A stretch of 64,000 nt of DNA from Aliidiomarina celeris. GTDB lineage: Bacteria > Pseudomonadota > Gammaproteobacteria > Enterobacterales > Alteromonadaceae. Under the pieces are notes generated by a model. The model saw only the letters and a program-made list of their open reading frames with translations, ran no database searches and was not told the origin of the DNA. Location: contig NZ_QMIL01000002.1 of assembly GCF_003316875.1 (NCBI RefSeq), positions 310,001 to 374,000 on the forward strand, given 5' to 3'. Of the stretch, positions 1 to 8,155 are shown one piece after another (position 1 is the first letter of the stretch; the number at the start of each line of letters is the position of its first letter). The translations under genes were made by a program, and so were the position numbers.

Positions 1-8
1 AGAAGCCT

Positions 9-2006
9 GTGAAGCTGCTACAAAATTTATCGATGCGCAATAAGCTGTTGGTGCTGGTGGTACCGGCACTTGTTGTGGTGCTGTGGTTCAGTGTTACCGC
101 GGTGCTCGAAAATGTGCGGGAAAGTAGAGCAGCAAATGAGCTCTACTCCCTCGCTAACTTCGCTTTACAGCTAAACCCAGCGATTGAAAACCTGCAGCGC
201 GAGCGAGGTTTAAGCGCAGTCGCCATTGCAAACAATTTAAGCGGTGAGGCGGTGCAGAACTTGCGGCGTCAACGCGGGGACTCCGACCGAGTCATCTCCG
301 AACTCATGGTACACATCAATACCCTAGATACGGATGTGTTAACCACCGATATGCAGCGTTTACTTCGAGAGTATCGTTCATTGTCCACGCAACTGACGGA
401 TGCCCGCAATCGGGTTGATCAAGGGCGTTTGGCGCGGGCGGAAATGTTGACGTTTTTTACGGACACTATCGCAAGTCTCATTCGTTTTACGCCGTTGGTC
501 ATACGCGAGTCGACAAATGCTAACCTAGCCAATAACTTAACTGCGTTTTACCTTGTTACCGACGCTGCGGAAATGGCCGGAAGAGAACGGGCGACTGGAG
601 CGGTGTTGCTCGGTCTGAACAGCTTTGACTTTGACCTTTATCGTCAGCTTGCGACGCTGGTGGGAAGCCAGGAAGCTTCTCTTGCTAAAGCCCTAAGCCT
701 TGTAGATGGTGATCTTGCACGCTCAATTCAGGGCATTGACAGCCATGAACAAAGTCGCGCGGCGTTAGATTCTCGCAGTCAGATTCTCCAGGCAGGGCAG
801 CAAGGGACGTCCATTGCGAGTGCCTCCTGGTTCCAACAGACCACCGCGCGTATTACCGTAATGAATGAGGTGAATCATTCCATCGTCGCTATGGTGAGTG
901 CTGAAGCGCAAGGCATCGCGGGTCAAGCGCGTCGAGATTTGTGGATTGTGTTACTGATCTCTGTCGTGATTATCAGCTTTGTTGTGGTCACGACGTGGTT
1001 TATTATCCGCGTCATCAGCCAGCAAGTCAGTGACTTAATGAGCACGATCGATTTTGCCATGACGAATAAGGACTTAAGTCGCGAAGTGCCAGTAACCTCA
1101 ACGGATGAAATTGGACGCATTGGGCTTGCTATGAACCGGCTGTTTAAGTCGTTCTCGACGGCATTGAAAAAGATTGATCAAACCAGTGTACAGTTGGCTT
1201 CTGCAACGGAAGAAACAAGCTCCACAGCAAAACAAAATGCAAGCCAAACTGAACGACAACAGAAGCAAGTCGAGCAAGTAGCGACTGCGACGGAAGAAAT
1301 GACCACAACCTCTGAAGATATTTCTCGCAATACGCAAGAAGTAGCAGAGGCAGCCGACAATGCCACTCGAAATAAAGACAAGGGCCTTGCCGCAGTGCGT
1401 GAGAGTGCAACGAGTGTCGAAGCATTATCGAGCTCTGTGGCCCGTGTGGGTAGTGTTATTAATCAATTGGAAGAGCGCAGTGGTTCGATTACCAGCGTAA
1501 TTGAAGTCATTAAAAATGTAGCGGAACAAACCAACTTGCTTGCCTTGAATGCTGCGATTGAAGCGGCGAGAGCGGGTGAGCATGGCCGCGGCTTCGCGGT
1601 GGTTGCCGACGAAGTAAGAAAACTTGCGTCGCAGACCCACAATTCAACGAACGAAATTGAAGAAATGCTGTCCGCTTTTCAAGGGCTTGCTGCGAATGCC
1701 TTTAAGTCAATTAAAGAGAGCCAAGCAGTGGCGGAAGCAACTCAAGAACATATGGATGAACTTAAAGGCGCATTCGACTCGATTGACCGCGATGTGTCAA
1801 ACATTGCTGGGATGGCTACCCAAATTGCGACAGCTTCTGAGGAGCAAGTGGCGGTGACACGCGACATCGCAAAAAACATGGAGCATGTGAACGAGGCGGC
1901 GTTGTTGACCCTCACTGGCTCACAAGAAATTACCGCCGTGACGGACGAGCAAGCTAAGTTAGCGCGTTTACTTCAAGACTTAGCCATGGAGTTCAAAACT
2001 TCCTAA
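9..2006 (+). CDS. Methyl-accepting chemotaxis protein with nitrate/nitrite-sensing (NIT) domain
   Basis: Inner-membrane chemoreceptor that would pass a periplasmic signal to CheA/CheW. An N-terminal membrane segment (about residues 13-32) is followed by a helical periplasmic region of about 270 residues. This carries the LQRERGLS and ERATGA signatures I associate with the NIT (nitrate/nitrite-sensing) domain. A second membrane segment lies at about 308-333, then a HAMP region and a full cytoplasmic signalling domain whose hairpin tip [15 protein letters not shown] starts near residue 506. The start is GTG at 9 (ATG at 33 is an alternative); the upstream region lies outside the window. NIT assignment is from motif recognition. 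The neighbouring anaerobic and nitrogen-oxide genes fit nitrate or nitrite taxis, which is inference. Confidence 0.9.
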   Translation: MKLLQNLSMRNKLLVLVVPALVVVLWFSVTAVLENVRESRAANELYSLANFALQLNPAIENLQRERGLSAVAIANNLSGEAVQNLRRQRGDSDRVISELMVHINTLDTDVLTTDMQRLLREYRSLSTQLTDARNRVDQGRLARAEMLTFFTDTIASLIRFTPLVIRESTNANLANNLTAFYLVTDAAEMAGRERATGAVLLGLNSFDFDLYRQLATLVGSQEASLAKALSLVDGDLARSIQGIDSHEQSRAALDSRSQILQAGQQGTSIASASWFQQTTARITVMNEVNHSIVAMVSAEAQGIAGQARRDLWIVLLISVVIISFVVVTTWFIIRVISQQVSDLMSTIDFAMTNKDLSREVPVTSTDEIGRIGLAMNRLFKSFSTALKKIDQTSVQLASATEETSSTAKQNASQTERQQKQVEQVATATEEMTTTSEDISRNTQEVAEAADNATRNKDKGLAAVRESATSVEALSSSVARVGSVINQLEERSGSITSVIEVIKNVAEQTNLLALNAAIEAARAGEHGRGFAVVADEVRKLASQTHNSTNEIEEMLSAFQGLAANAFKSIKESQAVAEATQEHMDELKGAFDSIDRDVSNIAGMATQIATASEEQVAVTRDIAKNMEHVNEAALLTLTGSQEITAVTDEQAKLARLLQDLAMEFKTS

Positions 2007-2020
2007 AGGTTGTAGGAGTT

Positions 2021-2049
2021 GAAAAAGGAGCTTCGGCTCTTTTTTTTTA
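2021..2049 (+). terminator. Rho-independent terminator after the chemoreceptor gene
   Basis: A GAGC-TTCG-GCTC hairpin with a stable tetraloop, extended by A-T pairs, runs into nine T residues, 15 bases after the chemoreceptor stop codon. It isolates this gene from the nrdG-nrdD promoter region. Confidence 0.85.
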
Positions 2050-2136
2050 GGATTTTTCACCCTACTCCTGACGGGGTAACACATCCTTAACGACTGCACC
2101 TTACAGACGACTCGCTTCATCCCCCCTCTGAATTCT

Positions 2137-2150
2137 TTGATCTAGATCAA
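2137..2150. promoter_or_regulatory. FNR box upstream of nrdG-nrdD
   Basis: TTGATctagATCAA is a perfect match to the FNR/Anr consensus TTGAT-N4-ATCAA. It lies 80 bp before the nrdG start. FNR activation of class III ribonucleotide reductase is known in E. coli, so oxygen-limited induction is the natural reading. The transcription start is not resolved from sequence. Confidence 0.85.
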
Positions 2151-2179
2151 TATTTGCACTTGTGAGAAATCGAAAGCAG

Positions 2180-2226
2180 GCACAATATGTAGTGGTAATT
2201 TAATTAGATAACACAATATATGGTGT
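2180..2226. promoter_or_regulatory. Paired NrdR boxes upstream of nrdG
   Basis: Two near-identical 16-mers, GCACAATATGTAGTGG at 2180-2195 and ACACAATATATGGTGT at 2211-2226, match the NrdR box (ACACWATATWTWGTGT type). Their centres are 31 bp apart, the three-helical-turn spacing typical of paired NrdR sites. NrdR is the ATP/dATP-responsive repressor of ribonucleotide reductase genes. The second box ends four bases before the nrdG start codon. Confidence 0.85.
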
Positions 2227-2229
2227 TTT

Positions 2230-2721
2230 ATGCGTTTCAGTTCTGAACAGGTTTGTTTTCAGGAAGTTCCAGGTGAAATATCCCTGGGCTATGTGATCAC
2301 AGGCTGCCCTGTCGGTTGCAAAGGTTGCCATAGTGCCGACACGTGGTCGGCGGAAAAAGGGCAGCCGTTAACTGTGTCTCACTTCGAGCAGCGCTTAACG
2401 GACTATCAGGGCTTGATTAGCTGTGTGTTGTTTCTTGGCGGGGAATGGCACCCAGAACGGTTAATTGAGTTACTTAAACGTGCCAGACAGCGACATTTAA
2501 CGACGTGTTTGTACAGTGGTTACCACGACATTCATCCGAGCATAAAAACACAGCTGACTTATTTAAAGCTTGGTCCATGGCGGCCCGAGCTTGGGGGTTT
2601 AAATAGCCTAACCACCAACCAACGGTTCTACGACCTCCGCACAGGAGCCTGTTTGAACCATAAATTTCAGCAATCCACTATAACCACAAAGGAGCACTCT
2701 CATGCTACAACTGAGCGCTGA
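2230..2721 (+). CDS. nrdG: Anaerobic ribonucleotide reductase activating protein (radical SAM)
   Basis: Radical-SAM activase that uses a 4Fe-4S cluster and S-adenosylmethionine to generate the glycyl radical on NrdD. The cluster motif appears as CPVGCKGC (C-X3-C-X2-C) about 25 residues from the N-terminus. At 163 residues it is near usual NrdG size but reads more like the divergent NrdG3 type that accompanies short NrdD proteins. It overlaps nrdD by 20 bases, and the order nrdG-nrdD is the reverse of E. coli. No good Shine-Dalgarno precedes the ATG, because the second NrdR box occupies that place. Confidence 0.85.
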   Translation: MRFSSEQVCFQEVPGEISLGYVITGCPVGCKGCHSADTWSAEKGQPLTVSHFEQRLTDYQGLISCVLFLGGEWHPERLIELLKRARQRHLTTCLYSGYHDIHPSIKTQLTYLKLGPWRPELGGLNSLTTNQRFYDLRTGACLNHKFQQSTITTKEHSHATTER

Positions 2722-4507
2722 TCAAGTTAAACAGAAACAATATTTTATCGCCGACTATCTCGCTGCACAGAACCCAGCGGACGGCTCAAAGCTCGACGCG
2801 AATGCGAACGTAACGCATAAGAATATTGCTACCCTAGAGTCGGAGCTGATGAAGGACTTCTTTATTCAGGTGAACCGTGCTCAAGTTAGCGACAAAATTC
2901 GCGAGATCTTTAGTGAAGACTTGGCAAAGGAGTACGTTCGCCAGATTGAAGATCACGAAATATACGTACACGACGAAACCAGCCTCAAGCCGTACTGCGT
3001 GTCCGTTACCATGTATCCGTTTCTGTTAGATGGCTTAACTAAGCTGGGCGGCGAGTCGCAAGCACCCAAGCACCTAGAGTCGTTCTGCGGTACCTTTGTG
3101 AATTTCGTTTTTGCGGTAAGCTCGCAGTTCGCCGGGGCCGTTGCCACGGTCGAGTTTCTGACCTACTTCGACTATTTCGCTCGTAAAGACTACGGTGACG
3201 ATTACCTAACGACACATCGCCATGCAATCGAAAACCATTTGCAGCATGTGGTGTATGCGCTGAATCAACCGGCAGCCGCGCGTGGCTATCAAAGTGTTTT
3301 TTGGAATATTTCGATATATGACAAATTTTATTTCGACAGTATGTTTGGTGAATTTGTATTTCCAGACATGAGTAAGCCGGTTTGGAATTCTGTTTCTGCG
3401 TTGCAAGAGTTCTTTTTGACTTGGTTTAATGGCGAGCGAAACAAGACCGTTTTGACCTTCCCTGTTGTAACAGTTGCTATGCTTACTGGTGAAGGGCAAT
3501 GCAAAGACAGCGAGTTTGCACGCAAAATTGCGAGCGAACTGGCACAGGGTAATTCGTTCTTTGTCTATCAATCCGACAGCGCAGACTCTCTGGCTTCTTG
3601 TTGCCGTTTGCGCAGCGAAATTAGCGACAACACTTTCTCGTACACCCTCGGTGCTGGCGGTGTAGCAACGGGCTCCATCAATGTAATTACGGTGAACATG
3701 AATCGCTTGGTGCAAGACGGCCGAGACTTGGCAACGGAAATCGACAAGATTCATAAGTACCAAGTGGCATACCGTAAACTCATGGAAGAATACCGTGCTG
3801 CAGGTTTATTGACCGTTTACGACGCCGGTTTCATTTCGCTAGACAAACAATTTCTCACGATTGGTATTAACGGTATGGTCGAGGCTGCAGAGTCGCAAGG
3901 TATTACAGCCGGCAATAATGCGGCATATAAGAACTTTGTGAAAAGTCATCTCAAGATCATTTACGATGCCAATAAAGTAGCTAAACAAACCTATGGCTAC
4001 ATGTTTAATACTGAGTTTGTGCCGGCGGAAAACCTCGGTATTAAGAATGCACGCTGGGATCGGAAAGACGGTTATAAGGTGAATCGTGACTGCTATAACT
4101 CCTATTTTTATGTGGTAGAAGACGACAGCTGCAATGCGCTGGATAAGTTTGTACTGCACGGCAAAGAGTTGGTTGAATACCTCGATGGCGGCTCAGCGCT
4201 CCATTTAAATCTGGACGAGAAGCTCGACAGCGACGGCTATTTTAAATTGCTGAATGTGGCAGCAACCACAGGTTGCAATTATTTTTGCGTAAATGTACGA
4301 ATTACAATTTGTAACCAATGTGAAGCCATTGATAAGCGAACCTTACATGCCTGCGTAACATGCGGCTCTGAGGACATTGATTACGGTACTCGGGTTATCG
4401 GCTACTTAAAACGTGTCTCGGCCTTTAGTGCTGGGCGGCGTAAAGAGCATGCGCTGCGTCACTATCATAGAGAACAACAGCCCGTAAAAAAGAAGGAAGT
4501 GGCCTAA
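2702..4507 (+). CDS. nrdD: Anaerobic (class III) ribonucleoside-triphosphate reductase, short form
   Basis: Glycyl-radical enzyme reducing ribonucleotides to deoxyribonucleotides without oxygen. The radical glycine is in the C-terminal RVIGYL motif (Gly567). A zinc site is formed by Cys537, Cys540, Cys551 and Cys554 just before it, and the ASCCRL segment probably holds an active-site cysteine. At 601 residues it is about 110 shorter than E. coli NrdD. The N-terminus goes straight into the catalytic domain with no ATP-cone visible, as in phage T4 and Bdellovibrio-type enzymes, so overall activity control by dATP is probably absent. A good GGAG ribosome site lies 8 bases before the ATG, inside nrdG. 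Confidence 0.92.
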   Translation: MLQLSADQVKQKQYFIADYLAAQNPADGSKLDANANVTHKNIATLESELMKDFFIQVNRAQVSDKIREIFSEDLAKEYVRQIEDHEIYVHDETSLKPYCVSVTMYPFLLDGLTKLGGESQAPKHLESFCGTFVNFVFAVSSQFAGAVATVEFLTYFDYFARKDYGDDYLTTHRHAIENHLQHVVYALNQPAAARGYQSVFWNISIYDKFYFDSMFGEFVFPDMSKPVWNSVSALQEFFLTWFNGERNKTVLTFPVVTVAMLTGEGQCKDSEFARKIASELAQGNSFFVYQSDSADSLASCCRLRSEISDNTFSYTLGAGGVATGSINVITVNMNRLVQDGRDLATEIDKIHKYQVAYRKLMEEYRAAGLLTVYDAGFISLDKQFLTIGINGMVEAAESQGITAGNNAAYKNFVKSHLKIIYDANKVAKQTYGYMFNTEFVPAENLGIKNARWDRKDGYKVNRDCYNSYFYVVEDDSCNALDKFVLHGKELVEYLDGGSALHLNLDEKLDSDGYFKLLNVAATTGCNYFCVNVRITICNQCEAIDKRTLHACVTCGSEDIDYGTRVIGYLKRVSAFSAGRRKEHALRHYHREQQPVKKKEVA

Positions 4508-4512
4508 CAAGT

Positions 4513-4536
4513 CGCCTACCTCTAAGGTAATAGGCG
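4513..4536 (+). terminator. Weak hairpin after nrdD
   Basis: CGCCTA pairs with TAGGCG around an imperfect inner stem just after the nrdD stop. A pyrimidine-rich but not T-only tract follows, so this is at best a weak intrinsic terminator. Confidence 0.35.
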
Positions 4537-4567
4537 GTTCTCCTCCTTAGGCGTAGTCAGAAACCTT

Positions 4568-4620
4568 TAAGGCTTTGGTACACTTAACTTTGTAATCTTT
4601 AACTGAGTACCAAAGCCTTA
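4568..4620 (+). promoter_or_regulatory. Long inverted repeat ending on the start codon of the next gene
   Basis: A perfect 13-bp inverted repeat, AAGGCTTTGGTAC at 4569-4581 and GTACCAAAGCCTT at 4607-4619, is separated by 25 AT-rich bases. One further pair (T4568 with A4620) takes in the first base of the ATG of the following gene. No Shine-Dalgarno lies in front of that ATG. If the transcript begins upstream, the hairpin would bury the initiation region; alternatively it is a protein-binding operator. Confidence 0.6.
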
Positions 4621-5024
4621 TGCATATACACACCTATTCCGATTTAATCTCGATTAGTAAAGTGCAGCCAGAGCCGCAACGCCTGCTGTTTGTTCTTGCG
4701 AAAGCGGAGCTCCCCGAAGAAGCTACCGACGAACAAAAAGCGCGTTTCCGCAATAAAGAAGGTGGCTACTTAGCACCTGTTTTGTGTGTAGACAAGCTGC
4801 CGAGCGAGGTAGAAAGCTTCGAAAGCTTTGTAAAAGAGTCAGAGCAAACTGGGGTCGACTGGGACGTTGTATTCATTGCCGCCATGTCGGGTTACGCAGG
4901 TGAGGCGCCGCAGCCTGAGCAAGCCGAGCAACCACTACAAATGATGGTCGAGCAAATAAAGGCCGGCATAGTAGCGAATTATGTAACTCTTGATCGCGAA
5001 GGCCACGCGATTCAGCTTGCATAA
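4620..5024 (+). CDS. Small conserved protein, sometimes labelled ribonucleotide reductase subunit alpha
   Basis: 134-residue soluble acidic protein with no signal peptide or membrane segment. It resembles a small family, seen in marine gammaproteobacteria and pseudomonads, that databases name 'ribonucleotide reductase subunit alpha'. It has no reductase motifs, so the label looks like an annotation artefact, though here the gene follows nrdD. Landmarks are PEPQRLLFVLAKAELPEEA near the N-terminus, a GVDWDVVFIAAMSG core and a PLQMMVEQIKAG segment near the end. The start is the only early ATG and sits on the edge of a large hairpin without a ribosome site. Function unknown. Confidence 0.7.
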   Translation: MHIHTYSDLISISKVQPEPQRLLFVLAKAELPEEATDEQKARFRNKEGGYLAPVLCVDKLPSEVESFESFVKESEQTGVDWDVVFIAAMSGYAGEAPQPEQAEQPLQMMVEQIKAGIVANYVTLDREGHAIQLA

Positions 5025-5068
5025 CTTAAGAAGCAGCTCTTAATTGATGGCGGTTTGTGCGAGTAGGC

Positions 5069-5572
5069 TCAGCTTGCCATGCTTGTGTGGGTTTCAATGG
5101 TATTAGCGATTACTTTTGTCATGTGCACAAGCCGTTTTGGCAAACGCGACTCTAATTCAATGGTGTCGAGCAAATTTTTCAACTCCAAGGCTAACTCTGT
5201 GTCTCCTTGAATGCTGAGCCGACGCCTAAAAAATAGTGTATCCGGGTCGACATGCTGGGTCATGAGTAAGAGTAAATCCTGACTATTTCCACGAAAGGTT
5301 GCTGCATGGGCAAAATGAGCCGAGTGTACTTTTAGTTTTTGCGCCTGTAGGGCGACAACAAATTGTAGGTTGAGATCAGAGACCTCGATACGTACGGCTT
5401 GATTGGTTATGAAGTCGAGATCACCGGCTGTACATTCAGGTTTAAAAAATAGATTCAGGGCACGCTCGATACTGTTAAATGTAATCCATTGTGGGGTGAT
5501 TTTTAACAGCACTCCTATCCCTTTTGGAAAGCCCTGTACCAACTCGTGAGTAACTCTATTTTTATTTATCAT
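5069..5572 (-). CDS. ubiT: Ubiquinone anaerobic biosynthesis accessory factor UbiT (SCP2-like lipid carrier)
   Basis: YhbT/UbiT-type protein of 167 residues with an SCP2 sterol-carrier-like fold, thought to bind prenylated ubiquinone precursors during oxygen-independent ubiquinone synthesis. Recognised by the overall pattern (N-terminal GIGVLLKITPQWI, RVEVSDLNL-like strand, LLLLMTQHVDPDTLFFRRRLSIQGDTE in segments, C-terminal helix rich in leucine) and by its divergent position next to ubiU-ubiV, the known partners. The upstream region is 72 bases shared with ubiU. It converges on the small gene at 4620, with a short TTAAGA/TCTTAA inverted repeat between them. Confidence 0.85.
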   Translation of the reverse strand: MINKNRVTHELVQGFPKGIGVLLKITPQWITFNSIERALNLFFKPECTAGDLDFITNQAVRIEVSDLNLQFVVALQAQKLKVHSAHFAHAATFRGNSQDLLLLMTQHVDPDTLFFRRRLSIQGDTELALELKNLLDTIELESRLPKRLVHMTKVIANTIETHTSMAS

Positions 5573-5644
5573 TCAATGACTTCCGTTGCTTAGGATGGAG
5601 TAGACTATAGGCAGTTTAATGCTTTTAATCAAGAGTGTTTTGTT

Positions 5645-6637
5645 ATGGAACTTTTATGCCCAGCGGGTAGTCCTCCGGCCCTAAAAGCAGCTATTGAGAA
5701 TGGTGCCGATGCTGTTTATGTCGGTTTGAAAGATCGCACCAACGCACGCCATTTCGCGGGCTTAAATTTCACTCCCGAAAAACTTAGAGAAGCCGCTGAC
5801 TATGTACATAAACATGGTCGCAAACTTCATGTAGCTATAAATACCTTTGCTCACCCGAATACTTGGGACTATTGGCAAAACTCTGTCGACTCGGCAGTGA
5901 TGGCGGGAGCAGACGTAATCATCGCCGCCGACATAGCGGTGCTGGGTTATGCGGCAGAACAGTATCCGCAAGTTGAGCGTCACTTATCGGTGCAAGCGTC
6001 GGCAACGAATAGCGCGGCGGTTAATTTCTATCAGCAATTTGGGATTTCTCGCGTCGTATTGCCTCGGGTACTGTCTATGCAGCAGGTGCGGGCGCTTGCG
6101 CGCACGACCGACATTGACCTCGAGGTCTTTGCATTCGGTTCACTGTGTATCATGGCTGAAGGACGCTGCTATTTAAGCTCCTATATGACCGGAGAATCGC
6201 CCAATACAGCGGGCGCTTGTTCGCCCCCAGCCTATGTGCGCTGGGAGGAAAAAAACGGAGTTTTAGAATCTCGGTTAAATGATGTAGTCATTGACCGCTT
6301 TGCTGGTCACGAAACTGCCGGGTACCCAACTTTGTGTAAGGGGCGTTTTGAGGTCGACAATCAGCTTTATCATCCATTAGAAGAGCCCACGAGTCTTAAC
6401 ACCCTAGATCTTTTACCACAGCTCCATGCCGAGGGTATTCGCTCGCTTAAAATTGAAGGCCGGCAGCGGAGCCCCGCCTATGTTGCCAAAATCACTAAAG
6501 TATGGAGGGAGGCGATTGATCGTGTCATTGCTGATCCTGTGCATTTTCAGGTTGCACACCATTGGCAACATACTTTGGCGCAGCTTTCAGAAGGCAGCCA
6601 GACCACACTCGGTGCATATCACCGAAGTTGGAAATAG
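5645..6637 (+). CDS. ubiU: O2-independent ubiquinone hydroxylation protein UbiU (U32 peptidase-like)
   Basis: U32-family TIM-barrel protein, 330 residues, the usual length. With UbiV it forms an Fe-S heterodimer that carries out the hydroxylations of ubiquinone synthesis without oxygen. The four expected cluster cysteines are visible: one in GSLCIMAEGRC with the second seven residues on, one in AGACSPPA, and one in YPTLCKGR. The N-terminus MELLCPAGSPPALKAA is typical of the family. It is probably co-transcribed with ubiV, 31 bases downstream. The shared promoter with ubiT has only an 8/10 FNR-like sequence. Confidence 0.92.
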   Translation: MELLCPAGSPPALKAAIENGADAVYVGLKDRTNARHFAGLNFTPEKLREAADYVHKHGRKLHVAINTFAHPNTWDYWQNSVDSAVMAGADVIIAADIAVLGYAAEQYPQVERHLSVQASATNSAAVNFYQQFGISRVVLPRVLSMQQVRALARTTDIDLEVFAFGSLCIMAEGRCYLSSYMTGESPNTAGACSPPAYVRWEEKNGVLESRLNDVVIDRFAGHETAGYPTLCKGRFEVDNQLYHPLEEPTSLNTLDLLPQLHAEGIRSLKIEGRQRSPAYVAKITKVWREAIDRVIADPVHFQVAHHWQHTLAQLSEGSQTTLGAYHRSWK

Positions 6638-6668
6638 CAGGCGTCGGATTCAATAGAGGAGCAGAATA

Positions 6669-7544
6669 ATGAAATTTTCCTTTGGGCCTGTGCAGTATTA
6701 TTGGCCAAAAGAAAAAATGATCGCCTTTTACGAGGAAGTGGCAGAATCCCCAGTGGATATGGTGTATCTCGGCGAAACTGTATGCTCAAAACGGCGAGAG
6801 TTAAAATTCCAAGATTTTATGTCACTTGCACACATGTTGCGTGAAGCGGGTAAGCGAGTCACGCTTTCCACCATGACCTTACTTGAAGCCCCGTCGGAAC
6901 TGAGAGAATTGCGTAAGTACTGCGAGAATGGTGAGTTTCAAGTGGAAGCCAATGACGCTGGAGCGATCAATATGCTTGTGCAGCAGGGCTTGCCGTTCAC
7001 AGTGGGTGCCGCCATGAGTGTATATAACCACCATAGCTTGCGACGTCTTGTGCAAATGGGCATGAATCGGTGGGTGCCGCCTGTAGAGCTTTCTGAACAA
7101 TGGCTCAGAGAGCTGTTAAGTCAGCCTGTAGTGGAAGATATTCGCGACAGCTTTGAAGTGGAGCTGTTTGCTTTTGGTCATATGCCTCTGGCGTGGTCAG
7201 CCCGTTGCTTCACTGCCCGCTCAGAAAACCGCTCTAAGGATCAGTGTGAACTATGCTGCATTAAGTACCCAAGTGGCCGCGTGGTTCGTAGCCAAGATCA
7301 AAAAGAAGTGTTTGTATTGAATGGTATTCAAACGCAGTCCGGTGAACGTTACAACCTCGTGAACCAGTTACCACAAATCAGCAAGCTGGTTGATATTGTA
7401 AGATTAAGCCCGCAAGCTGAGGGGACTGTTGAATGGCTCCAAAAGTTTATTGCGAACCAGGCGGGCGCTGCACCGCTCAAGCTGGAGCATGGTGATTGCA
7501 ATGGTTACTGGTTGAATTTAGCCGGCATGGTACGCAGCGCCTAA
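6669..7544 (+). CDS. ubiV: O2-independent ubiquinone hydroxylation protein UbiV (U32 peptidase-like)
   Basis: Second U32-family subunit of the UbiUV hydroxylating complex, 291 residues. Cluster ligands appear as Cys in GETVCSKRREL and three more in SARCFTARS and DQCELCCIKY. The start ATG follows a GAGGAGC ribosome site. Together with ubiT and ubiU this gives a complete set for making ubiquinone without oxygen, which lets the cell keep a ubiquinone-linked chain, for example to nitrate, under anoxia. Confidence 0.92.
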   Translation: MKFSFGPVQYYWPKEKMIAFYEEVAESPVDMVYLGETVCSKRRELKFQDFMSLAHMLREAGKRVTLSTMTLLEAPSELRELRKYCENGEFQVEANDAGAINMLVQQGLPFTVGAAMSVYNHHSLRRLVQMGMNRWVPPVELSEQWLRELLSQPVVEDIRDSFEVELFAFGHMPLAWSARCFTARSENRSKDQCELCCIKYPSGRVVRSQDQKEVFVLNGIQTQSGERYNLVNQLPQISKLVDIVRLSPQAEGTVEWLQKFIANQAGAAPLKLEHGDCNGYWLNLAGMVRSA

Positions 7545-7615
7545 TTAGACTGCGCGTTCTTGCCATTGCCGCAACATCGCGCGGCCTCATATATTGAAAA
7601 CAATCGAGAGATACT

Positions 7616-8146
7616 ATGATCGCACGGATAGGAATACTCACTGTTAGCGACCGCGCCAGCCGCGGCCAATACGAAGACCTTTCGGGTCCGGCCATTGAGA
7701 GTACCTTAAATGATTACTTAACTTCGTCGTGGGAGCCTGTTTATCGGCTTGTGGAAGACGAGCAAGAGCTGATCGAGGGGGCGTTGAAACAATTAGTAGA
7801 CCACGACGGATGCCAATTGGTGGTGACTACGGGTGGCACGGGTCCCGCCAAGCGTGACGTAACGCCAGAGGCTACGGAAGCTGTTTGCGAACGAATGATG
7901 CCAGGCTTTGGTGAGTTGATGAGAATGGAATCGTTGAAGTATGTTCCAACAGCTATTTTGTCACGGCAAACCGCGGGCTTACGTGGCAATGCGCTCATTG
8001 TGAATCTACCGGGTAAACCCAAAGCAATTCGACAATGCTTAGACGCGGTGTTTCCCGCCATTCCTTATTGTTTAGATTTAATGGACGGCCCGTACCTCGA
8101 GTGTAACGAAGCTGTCATCAAAGCCTTTCGGCCCAAAGCAAAATAG
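7616..8146 (+). CDS. mogA: Molybdopterin adenylyltransferase MogA
   Basis: Adenylates molybdopterin before molybdenum insertion during molybdenum cofactor synthesis. The family motif TTGGTGPAKRDVTPEA and the later NLPGKPKA loop are intact, and at 176 residues it is close to the usual 195. It is followed after 9 bases by nnrS, so the two are likely co-transcribed. With moeB nearby it indicates that molybdoenzymes, perhaps nitrate reductase, are made by this organism, although none is in the window. Confidence 0.93.
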   Translation: MIARIGILTVSDRASRGQYEDLSGPAIESTLNDYLTSSWEPVYRLVEDEQELIEGALKQLVDHDGCQLVVTTGGTGPAKRDVTPEATEAVCERMMPGFGELMRMESLKYVPTAILSRQTAGLRGNALIVNLPGKPKAIRQCLDAVFPAIPYCLDLMDGPYLECNEAVIKAFRPKAK

Positions 8147-8155
8147 GAGCGAGCA

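Noticed and set aside
5619-5632. ATGCT-ttta-ATCAA, FNR-like sequence between ubiT and ubiU
   Set aside because: Two mismatches and poor spacing to either gene; mentioned in the ubiU entry but not listed as a site.
7594-7607. TTGAA-aaca-ATCGA, an FNR-like sequence before mogA
   Set aside because: Two mismatches in key positions and only 9 bases before the start codon, where FNR could not activate.
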